Positions 7,845 through 16,228 of a stretch of DNA of 16,228 nucleotides are shown in pieces (the stretch's first letter is position 1; every line of letters begins with the position of its first letter). The translations under genes were made by a program, and so were the position numbers. The notes below the pieces were generated by a model. It did not search any database. It saw nothing but the letters and a program-made list of their open reading frames with translations, and had not been told where the DNA came from. Source of the stretch: Physocladia obscura (Eukaryota; Chytridiomycota; Chytridiomycetes; Chytridiales; Chytriomycetaceae); the NCBI GenBank assembly GCA_027596945.1, contig JADGJH010000478.1:1-16228 (forward strand), read 5' to 3'.

Positions 7845-9377
7845 TCAATGAACAGAATTTCCATTCTCATCGACACATCCCGTGTTCAGAAAACTCCACT
7901 GTTGATTCCATCCACTATTACACGTCCATAGTCCAACTCGATTTCCTGCAGCCAACCGCCCGTTGAAATTATCAAGACAAATACCAACGCTATTCCAAGG
8001 ATGAAAATAAGGCCACTCGTAGATCCAGCCTGTTGCATTGACACATGCAACAATACTTACAGAGAGTCGCCCGTGCGGCGTCATACACTGCAAAACTTCT
8101 ATTCCACTACTACCGTACGACAACAACGGCTGCCAAATATTCATTTTTCCAGTACTGTCTAATCCAAACAATGAAACTGAAGCGCTGTACGGCTCGAGAC
8201 TTACAGTTGTTCCAGCAGTTTTTAGATTGGTCGAGACGGCCCAGGATTGGTTTGTTGTTGACACTAACGGACAAAATAGCTTGGGTGAAGATGGGAGAAT
8301 AGCTGTATCTGTTGTTGTTGTTGTTGATGTTGTTGATGTTGTTGATGTTGTTGATGTTGTGGATGTTGTGGATGTTGTGGATGTTGTTGTAGAACTAGTT
8401 GATGAAGTTGTTGTGGAACTTGTCGATGAAGTCGTTGTAGAACTTGTCGATGAAGTCGTTGTGGAACTAGTCGATGAAGTTGTTGAGGAACTGGTTGATG
8501 AAGTTGTTGATAAAGTTGTTGTGGAACTAGTTGATGAAGTCGTTGACGAAGTTGTTGAAGAACTGGTTGTAGTTGATGTTGTCAATGATGACGTCGATGT
8601 GGATGTTGTCGATGAAGTCGTTGTTGTCATAGAGGAATATATATTCGAAACAGGGGGTGCCGGCTGACAGATTTTTATAAACGCGTTGGAAATCTATACC
8701 AAAAAAAATTAATACAAAAGCAAAATCTACAGGTCCATTTACCTCGACTGCCTTTTTTGGAATTTGATCGGTTGTAAAACCGGGACACAAAGTTGCGTCC
8801 ATGTTGTCTGCAATTATTCCGCCAATGTTATCTCCTTGGCTGCAAAGATAATTAATATCTTGGCCTGTGGGTGGATAACTGACTGCGAATTGCTGTGACA
8901 GCAGAGTATGAACACAATCTGGTTGATGTGCCCAAAAACTTTCAAGAGCGTAATAATTATATGAGCCTTCTGAAACATAAACGCTCGAGCAAACAGGTAA
9001 AATTCCGAGAATAATCTTTATTTTATTTCATTTTGTTTTTTTTTTTATTTTTTTGTATTATTTTTATATTTGTATGGTTTTTTTTGTTTTTTTGTTTTTG
9101 TTGTGTTTGTTTAGGCAATAACAAAAATACATATCAATACCTGATCAGCCAACGCGTCCGAGCCATTCGTACAAGCCGGAGCCAAATTGTTTACAATAAC
9201 ATTCAACGAAACGTCCAAATTTTGACAAAGATAATTAAGCGTATTTGACTCCAAAAATTTTGAGATCGAAAGTTGTCCGCATGAAGGAAGACTTCCCCAC
9301 AATTTTTCAAATGAATACGCGTCTTGAGCAAATGCTGGGAATGCAGCAAACGGAAGAATTAATGTTATCAATATCAT
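7845..9377 (-). CDS. Secreted protein: twin Cys domains, Ser/Thr linker, ricin-B-type lectin
   Basis: Exons are 9377-9141, 9015-8743 and 8693-7845, all in phase 0, giving 452 aa; introns are 125 and 49 nt. Residues 1-17 are a signal peptide (MILITLILPF, cleavage probably after AFA). Two related modules follow, about 20-88 and 97-179, each with an aromatic-Trp (LW or FW), a Pro-x-Cys five or six residues on, a NYLC motif, a third Cys and a closing Cys. Cysteines are at 33, 51, 69, 88 and 113, 137, 156, 179. Residues about 192-298 are almost only Ser and Thr, a likely O-glycosylated stalk. The C-terminal part (about 310-452) ends with ICLDNFNGRLAAGN and WNQQWSF, the QxW signature of ricin-B/CBM13 beta-trefoil lectins. 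This is a sugar-binding fold and no catalytic toxin chain is present. It probably acts in the wall or outside the cell. The Cys domain is not firmly recognised; its pattern recalls elicitins, with four rather than six cysteines. Confidence 0.75.
8310..8600 (-). repeat. Tandem repeat coding the Ser/Thr stalk
   Basis: Read on the plus strand, 9-bp units (gttgttgat type) fill about 8310-8390. Units of about 24 bp (gttgtggaacttgtcgatgaa plus 3 bases) follow to about 8500, then degenerate variants. On the coding strand the 24-bp unit gives an eight-residue Ser/Thr repeat (TSSTSSTT). All units are multiples of 3, so copy number can change without breaking the frame. Confidence 0.85.
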
Positions 9378-9861
9378 GACGTCGTTTTGTCTGTCAATTT
9401 CGTGTCAATGAATTTTTTTTTTCTTTGATTCAAAGACGGGCTGACGGCTCCACCCCGTCTTCTCCTTAACGGAAATTTGTTACTCTGTTTTTCATTTGTG
9501 TGTTCTCTCGTTACGGCATCCAATAAAATAACTCAATTTTGACTTTTGGCCGAATTATACAAATAAACTCATTGACAATATCAGAAAGAATGAAGTGGAT
9601 TAACGTTATATATACAAATGTGATAAATGATGATAATGCTGAAAATATATTGACCAATCAAATTCATTTAAAATTTGATTTCAGGTCAATCAATCTCTTT
9701 GTCTTGTGCATTAATGTATATACTGTAACAAACAAAATGCACAATACTAAAAATCATACTTATGTGGATACTAGACAGTATATTCTGTGTGATATCTCAG
9801 AGAACATAGTTGAGGATCAGATCAGAACAATAACATCAAAATATTGTGACTGTCAACCATA
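9378..9861. other. Lectin-gene promoter flank and AT-rich spacer
   Basis: Bases 9378-9540 are upstream of the lectin gene and include a GC-richer patch with gacggg and cccgtc arms (about 9435-9460). From 9540 the base composition turns AT-rich. A plus-strand frame at 9539-9895 (118 codons) has no recognisable motif and runs into the dispersed repeat, so I do not call it a gene. Confidence 0.4.
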
Positions 9862-10150
9862 TAGTAGAATGGGAACAGGCATAAGGTTCCAGTAAGTTAT
9901 AGAACAATAATAGTAGTGCTGCTGGTAGCTGTAACTGTAGTTGGAGTTGAAGGTTAGTACTTAATATATGCTTTGTTTTTATTTAATAAGATCAATAATA
10001 AAGTGAAGAAAACAGTTGGGTTTAAATAGTTTTTAAAGTAAAAAGAAAAAGAAAAATTGTTTGAAAGTGGTTTGAAAGTGGTTGGAAATTGCTTGAGTTG
10101 TTTTTGAGTTCTTGAAAGTAATAGAATGCTTGAGAAAATTCTGGAAAATT
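9862..10150 (-). repeat. Dispersed AT-rich repeat, copy 2 (inverted)
   Basis: The reverse complement of this stretch aligns by eye with about 1125-1490: tctattactttcaa, caagcaatttccaac, an A/T tract, ctttattattg, and actggaaccttatgcctg in the same order. The two copies are about 8.4 kb apart in opposite orientation and moderately diverged. There is no coding sequence. Confidence 0.6.
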
Positions 10151-10545
10151 CATGGAGAAAATTAGATTAATGATCTAATTTAGATCAGTTGTTGAAAGGA
10201 TTGTCATTTTGGTATGTTTGATTGGATCAACTTTCAAGTTGTGGCAGCTGAGAATTGTACCATATATTCTTTGATCCATTATATTGATTTCTTTTACTGG
10301 AACCAGCTCACCTTCAATTTTAACACTTGTCACTTATATTACAATTTACTTCAATGACACTGATGAAATCAAACTATTTCAATTAATTTTTTGACAGGAT
10401 CTATAGCATATCTGATTGTCTGTTCCATTTCATTGTTTTTATAAGTAATACAATAAAATAGATTTATCAAATTAATTGTTTTTTTGTCTGACTAATGGAC
10501 ATTAGTCAAGAGATTTGATCTTGAATGAATTAAAGCGTTAAAATT
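10151..10545. other. AT-rich spacer downstream of the endopolyphosphatase gene
   Basis: No gene or RNA was recognised. The piece next to the endopolyphosphatase stop codon should contain its 3' UTR. It carries a perfect palindrome-like arm pair at 10490-10507 (listed separately). Confidence 0.4.
10490..10507. repeat. Perfect 8-bp inverted repeat, 2-nt spacer
   Basis: gactaatg at 10490-10497 and cattagtc at 10500-10507 are exact reverse complements. The site is about 40 nt beyond the endopolyphosphatase stop codon at the border of the AT-rich island. It may be a 3' structure or an element end; chance is also possible. Confidence 0.5.
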
Positions 10546-12553
10546 TTACTGTTCTATTTCTAATGAGTGTTCAATGCGTACTTTGGGGTGTGAAATGTTC
10601 TTCTGCTGTCGTTTCGCCAATAAATTCCTCAAAAAGGCTATAGCCAAGATTGCAAATAGCGCAACACCAAAAACTTGAATTCCAAAACTAAAAAATGAGA
10701 AATTTTCTTCACCAAATTGCAAGACTTGAAAATAACGGTGCTTGGTTGGAAGTTTCCCGGATGAAATATACGATGTATCAATACACTTAGTATATTTGCG
10801 GAAAATTTGAGCCCCTTTTTTGTTTTTTGGCTTGCTTTTCCAGATTTCCCTTTTGAAAGCACTTTGCATTTGAGTTAACCACGCGGTAAGCTCATCAGGT
10901 GAGAGCTCAACCATTCCGAAATCATCAAGTGTACTACATGATTGCTTGTATTTTAGGGCATTTGTATCGCCGTTTTTGTTCGCAGTAGTGAGGTCTAAAT
11001 ATGCCGTTACATGTTTAACAAGCTTAATAGTCCACTGATTAGATGTAGTATCAGGCTGTTTCACGAATTCAAGGGTTCCGATACGGTATCCAGGGTTAAA
11101 TGCAGGTACTATAGAGCTGCCTGTGTATGCTGCTGCGACTATTTGCCAGTGTTTAATGTCGAACGACGGAATAACGGTAGGGAGCATGGTTGTAATGCGA
11201 AAGGGATTTATAACACCAGATGAGATCTCAGGCGGCGACATATAGAAATGATTTGATATATTATTATGAAGAGATTTTTTGGGCCGAGCTTTCTTGGGAG
11301 GATTTCGTCGCTGGATTGTTCAAGGAATGTTTTTTTTTTGTTTGTTGTTGAGATGAAAAATAAAAAATCACGTACTGTGATCAAATGTATCAAATCGCGA
11401 TTAATGTGTCCGAAATATGTTGACAATATAACGTCAGAATATTCGCCCAGAAAATACACGAACCACTCAAAGCACTCAGGATTATACTGTTGCACTCCAT
11501 TTCCCTCCGGCCCCACATGGCCTTGAATAATAACTTTTCGATTACTCGCACGAGCGGAGAGTAATTGATTTTCGATCCAAACAAGATGAGCATTCGGTGC
11601 GTGATTCAAATGCAGATGTCTCTCTCCTTTCGACAAAAGTTCAAATGCCCTGCAGTCAGTTACAAGTGGATTTTCGCTGAAAAATAATAAACTGTTGATG
11701 CTAATAACCGTAACTAAGCCATCGAGAACATTTCGGGAAAAATATCCGCCTGTTGTTTTTTTTTGTTTTAGAATTCTTATTTTGTTCGTATGTTTGATAT
11801 TCTTAACCTGCCAAGAAGCTATTCTTCGCTTCTTCAAACTCGACATCAATGCTCCCTAAAAAAAGAGGCTCCCATACAGACCACAGCGATGTTAGTTGTG
11901 GATCGTTAGGTGTTGCAGCCAAATTTGCGTTTGGGAAAACGTCCCAGTTTCCAATTGATGGGATAACGGGGGTAATCTTGACATCAAAGGCAGACATAAA
12001 CAAAGAAACTGATATCACGTTCTGTCTATGAGAGAATGGAGACGTTTGAATGGGTAAAACTAAATCAATAAATAAATAAAACTTACTCATATGTTTCAAT
12101 TCTCTGTTTTTTGATGTGACTATCCCGGTCATGACGAGAACTATCTCCAGTCCACAGCACAAAATCTACTTTCGAGTTATTCGCAAGACCATTGAAAGTG
12201 TCTGTTAAAAGACGCATTGGTGAATCGCAACCAGAGTTTACAATGCCATAGATAGGCAACGGCGAAGGAGAAACCAGATTTTCCACCGCTGCGTTTCTTT
12301 TAGCATGTACGTGACAGTTTGTTGAAGGCTGTGCGGCTTCGGAGTACAGGGGATCCACGTGCAAGTCGGTAATGTGTACTTATCACATCAAGTTTTCAAC
12401 TGAAGTGTCAATCAAATATTCCTGTTTTGAAAAGAGAAACATCTCACAGAAAGTTGCAGTCGGGGAAGAATCTCGTAGAGAAGATTTCGGTTCGACAGAT
12501 TCACATGTGAATCCGTTGCTAGCTTGGCTGTTCCTTTGCTTTGTTTTTATCAT
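10546..12553 (-). CDS. PPN1: Endopolyphosphatase (Ppn1 family), five exons
   Basis: Exons are 12553-12448, 12378-12087, 12025-11808, 11749-11376 and 11310-10546 (introns 69, 61, 58 and 65 nt), giving 584 aa. The first junction creates FLHITDLHVDP (residues 35-45), the Ppn1 start of the metallophosphoesterase fold. Metal-site motifs follow: GDSSRHD (113-119), GNWD (158-161), GHVGP (from 282) and GHIN (319-322). GGYFSR (206-211), a CDSP segment and SIVPAFNPGYR (about 397-407) are also family features. Ppn1 cuts internal phosphoanhydride bonds of long inorganic polyphosphate in the vacuole. Between 331 and 353 lies a basic Lys/Arg-rich insert. A hydrophobic helix at about 538-557 followed by basic residues looks like a C-terminal membrane anchor. 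The start is uncertain: an in-frame hydrophobic stretch (about 12616-12568) precedes the chosen ATG but has no ATG itself; an ATG at 12608 opens a different frame. Confidence 0.85.
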
Positions 12554-12700
12554 ATTTCGGCGAACTCGAAATGATAAACAAAAAATGATAAAAATACTTG
12601 ACAGGCATAATTCAAAAACTATTCATTGGGAAACAGCACAATAGCCAAGTGAAAAATCGAAGAAAAATAAAATGAGAATGGCAAGAGCAGGCACCGCAGT
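12554..12700. promoter_or_regulatory. Short spacer between YOP1 stop and PPN1 start
   Basis: Only about 147 bp separate the two co-directional genes, so this must hold the YOP1 3' UTR and the PPN1 promoter, unless PPN1 starts further upstream through an unseen exon. No TATA-like box was judged convincing. Confidence 0.4.
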
Positions 12701-13582
<882 letters not shown>

Positions 13583-13734
13583 TTTTTATTTTTTCAAAAT
13601 TCACACGTGGACAAAACCGTGTTTTGGGTTTCAAAGAAATATAAAAAACCCAAAACAATTAAAAAAAAAAAAAAAGCAAACATCAAACATCAAATCCATC
13701 ATGCGGTTTTCCCAATCCTTATTATTATTTTTCA

Positions 13735-15479
13735 TCATTGTCTAATGAGTGTGTGAATATAATATTTTCCACCTTCAGCCATCCAGCTAACCTTATTTTC
13801 CCCGAAATAATACTCTTTGGTTCGAAACATATTCTCAAGTGCATTTTCACCCATACTAGTTCCAAACGTCTTCAAGCTAATGACAATACAGCCCTCCTTT
13901 AAATCTAAAAACCGCTCAAGGATCCTGAAATTAAGGTGTGCGTCAAATGCATAATTGTTCACAAAAACAACATCCGCTCGCTTGAGCACATCATGCACTT
14001 TCTCATCATCCAGAAAGTCAGCGCGCCAAACATCGATCGGACCAACTGGACACCCGTACGCGCGACAACGTGCGACAAAATCAGAGTGTTGCACGTTTGC
14101 TAGAGTCGACGGATTTTCCATGATTTCTACACCATACGCTGCACAGAGGGTCTGTGCAGCAACTTGCAATACCACGTTGCCAGTACCACTACCCATGTCG
14201 AGAAATGTGTGGTGCGACGAGAGGTTTGTCCGGTGAATGAATTCCGTCACAAGACTGTGTCGAACTTCGCCGTAAACATTATTGCTGAAGCCTTTGTACG
14301 ATTTGAGCAAATCAACTCGTGGAGCAACTGTATGAGCATATGTTTGATCCAGAATATGACAGATTAAATCTGGATGGTATGGTTTCTGTTTTTTTTTTTG
14401 TTTTTTTTTTGTAAAATTGTTGGTATGAAAAAAATTTGTGCTGATGCTGGTGAAATTGGAAAAAATTTATCACTTACTGTCAAAGAATACGCATTGTTTT
14501 CGGAATTTACACGACAACGGTTTAGCTTGACAGTACGAACAAGTACATTAAAATGGGCAAGTGCGGACTTGATGGCAATCGGGTCTTTTCTATTGCAAGC
14601 ACGAATAACGGCGCGGAGGGGCCCTGAAACTTCGTCGCCAAAAGGTTCAGCTTCTTGAGGAGAAAGACAGTGCGCTACAATTATAGCGACAGTATGCTTG
14701 AGATCGTGCAAAGGATTGTATTCATCGGAACGCGTGGGCTCACAAAGGGGAAAGAATTCCGCTGATGATGAAGTCAAAGTAATCATCATGTTGTCATCGC
14801 TAATCCTGTTGTTCGCTGTTTTTGCTGGTGCTCCGGCTGTCGTCCGTTCTGTCGATGCAACTGGCTGGTGAACTTGCTCACTATATGTGACAGGGGAAGG
14901 ATATTCAAGTGGAACGAATTCAAAGTCTTTTTGAGACGGTGAAACAGATGAGGGAGCTGAGGAAGAAGATTTTTGGGCTGCTAAAGAAGTAGAAAGAGGC
15001 CTGTAAATCTTTGGGTCAAGAAGAACAGAGTCGCGAGCATGAGCAAAGGAGAACAAAGCCTGCTGTTGCTGTTGCTGTTGTCGCTGCAGTTGGAAAGAAT
15101 CGCCCGGAGAGTCGGAAACAGATGGTGACGGCGAGGCGAGAGCGGAAGGATGAGAAAGATAATTCGAGTAAGAGTGAGGCTGTGCATGTGAGTTTGGCTG
15201 TGGGCGTTTCAGCGCCTTTGAATGCAATTTGTTGGTGTTTGCGGACTGCCCCTGGTTCCCGTTCAAGTTTTGGATTGCCAGTTTCGGAGCCGACGATTGT
15301 TTCGCAAAAGCAGCCGACAAATAAATACAGCGTGAGGGTTGCCGCGGGAGATTCGCATTGTTTACATTTGCCGTATTCGTACTATTCACACTAGCATTGA
15401 CGATTGGTGTTGGCGTTGGCGTTGGCATCGGCGCAGCTCCGTCGGCGCCTGCAAAACGTTTTCTGGTGTGCTCAATCAT
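13735..15479 (-). CDS. DOT1: DOT1 histone H3 lysine-79 methyltransferase, two exons
   Basis: Exons are 15479-14478 and 14385-13735, joined in phase 0 over a 92-nt intron (GTAAGT donor), giving 550 aa. The first about 250 residues are low complexity (Pro-Thr, Asn, Ser and a Gln run). The region before the junction (DLKHTVAIIVAH to NVLVRTVKL) is the helical lead-in of the DOT1 fold. The catalytic domain has HILDQTYAHTVAPRV, SYKGFSNNVYGE, the SAM-binding motif DMGSGTGNVV (from 397), VEIMENP with Glu421, ADVVFVNNYAFD (VNNYAFD at 476-482) and VISLKTFG, and ends with VSWMAEGGKYYI. It transfers methyl groups from SAM to H3K79 in the nucleosome core, in yeast dependent on H2B ubiquitylation, with roles in silencing and DNA-damage checkpoints. 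The long N-terminal arm may serve the nucleosome-binding role of the yeast basic N-terminus, though it is only moderately basic. The first in-frame ATG was taken as start. Confidence 0.92.
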
Positions 15480-15898
15480 TGCGACTTCTCGCTTACTTCT
15501 CCAGGTTCTCTCGGCTCTCGGTTCTTTGGCAGTCCTTTGCTGCGTTAATGCATCAGTCCTACAAGGTACTACTGATTTTCAACTCAGCACTTATTCAATT
15601 ACTTACTCTCACGCCGTTCTGTTCTCTGCTTTACTTGCACAAGGAAAGTGTTTAAGTTGTATGTGTGGGCCCACTTTTCGTTTTTGGCGTTTGTTTTTTG
15701 ACTGTCTAACTTTGTTTCAAATTCAAAACCTGAACTTCACAAGAAATTATTCCATTCTCAAGATCAGCAGCAGCAACCAGCATAAACAGCAACAACAACC
15801 TTGATAAAAAACATCACTATCAACAGCAGCAATACCAGCTGTAGTAAAGGCATCAAACTGACAATCACATACCCGCGTACGCAGTAAAACTATCAACA
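15480..15898. promoter_or_regulatory. Divergent promoter region between DOT1 and the cyclin gene
   Basis: The 419 bp between the two opposed start codons should hold both promoters and 5' UTRs. The part near the cyclin ATG (about 15764-15840) is rich in cagcag and caacaa triplets, but stops in the cyclin frame argue against coding. A plus-strand frame at 15358-15804 overlaps DOT1 exon 1 and has no family match. Confidence 0.5.
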
Positions 15899-16128
15899 AT
15901 GGATAACATCCACAACGCAAACCATTGGAACTTTTCGGAACATGAACTGATGCATCCGCCATCGTCGTCCGCACCGCCGCCGTCGCTTACCGTAACAGCT
16001 TCCTCGCAAAATCTCCACCAACACCAGCAGCAACATCAACAAATACCGCTTCTCACCCTTGCCGATGACAGAGATTTTCGCGCAAAAGCTGCTCGTTTTA
16101 TATACAACATTGGCCTTTCCCTTAAACT
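15899..16128 (+). CDS. Cyclin, first exon only (runs off the window)
   Basis: The ATG at 15899-15901 opens a frame of 76 codons plus two bases, ending at a GTACGTG donor like that of PPN1 intron 4. The first half is low complexity (Pro/Ser, then a Gln/His run). The last part, ADDRDFRAKAARFIYNIGLS followed by LKL, matches the start of the cyclin box of transcription-type cyclins, where a basic, Ala-rich first helix carries a Gly and is followed by L-x-L-P and then the second helix. Relatives are cyclin K/T, Ctk2 and Bur2, partners of CDK9/CDK12-type kinases acting on RNA polymerase II. The subtype cannot be set from this piece. The gene is head-to-head with DOT1. The rest lies beyond the intron at the edge. 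Confidence 0.6.
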
Positions 16129-16159
16129 GTACGTGAATTTACCTATCCCTCATCTTGAG

Positions 16160-16228
16160 AAAAAAAAAAAAAAAAAAAAAATAGGCAGACAAAAAAAAAA
16201 AAAAAACAAAAAAAAAAAAAAAAAAAAA
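16160..16228. repeat. Poly-A tracts at the window edge
   Basis: A run of 22 A (16160-16181), nine other bases, 16 A, one C, then 21 A to the end. It lies inside the presumed first intron of the cyclin gene. Such tracts often end assembly contigs or are miscounted, so the exact length is unreliable. Confidence 0.85.

Noticed and set aside
7845..8330. A ricin-like toxin
   Set aside because: Only the sugar-binding QxW fold is present; there is no ribosome-inactivating chain.
8310..8500. Regular repeats suggestive of a CRISPR array
   Set aside because: Units are contiguous, without unique spacers, in phase with a reading frame, in a eukaryotic gene.
8038..8667. Long plus-strand frame rich in Val-Asp-Val repeats
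   Set aside because: It is the exact antisense of the Ser/Thr stalk and lectin exon; the minus strand has a signal peptide, splice sites and QxW motifs.
9539..9895. 118-codon plus-strand frame
   Set aside because: No motif, Asn/Ile/Thr-rich composition typical of AT-rich DNA, and its end overlaps the dispersed repeat.
3230..10497. Shared tgtctgact-type 9-mers near both AT-rich island borders as transposon ends
   Set aside because: Too short to distinguish from chance, and no flanking target-site duplication was seen.
11208..11849. A single 213-codon minus-strand gene
   Set aside because: Both ends of the frame are intronic read-through; the middle is PPN1 exon 4, and the splice borders restore the family sequence.
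15358..15804. 148-codon plus-strand frame with a hydrophobic start
   Set aside because: Overlaps DOT1 exon 1 in antisense; hydrophobicity comes from the antisense of Pro/Thr and Asn codons.

Overview
The window is eukaryotic nuclear DNA, most likely from an early-diverging filamentous fungus. An arbuscular-mycorrhizal (Glomeromycotina-like) genome is my best guess, but this is inference. The evidence is short introns (about 49-135 nt), Asn-, Gln- and Ser/Thr-rich proteins, a DM9-repeat protein, and compact gene blocks split by AT-rich islands that carry decayed gene copies. No tRNA, rRNA, CRISPR array or intact transposase was found. All exon structures come from reading-frame continuity, GT/AG borders and family motifs; none is confirmed by transcripts.

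Layout. Positions 1-3260 are an AT-rich island with two pseudogenes, a Myb/SANT-like protein on the minus strand and a SIAH/SINA-like zinc-finger protein on the plus strand, plus one copy of a dispersed repeat. At its right edge lies an intronless major-facilitator transporter of the allantoate-permease type (minus). Next come a three-exon RRM protein resembling the CFIm68/CPSF6 subunit of the pre-mRNA cleavage factor (minus), a DM9-repeat protein with one apparent frameshift (plus), and a secreted protein with two four-cysteine domains, a Ser/Thr mucin-like linker and a ricin-B-type lectin domain (minus). The last two genes converge with only 22 bp between stop codons. A second AT-rich island (about 9540-10545) holds an inverted copy of the dispersed repeat.

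The right third is a tight run of housekeeping genes on the minus strand: DOT1 histone H3K79 methyltransferase, the ER-shaping protein YOP1 and the vacuolar endopolyphosphatase PPN1, about 150 bp apart. A cyclin first exon starts head-to-head with DOT1 and runs off the right edge.

The genes do not form one pathway. The most unusual items are the lectin with its duplicated cysteine domain, the frameshifted DM9 gene, the intronless transporter beside a repeat island, the endopolyphosphatase with a C-terminal instead of N-terminal membrane segment, and the DOT1/cyclin divergent pair.
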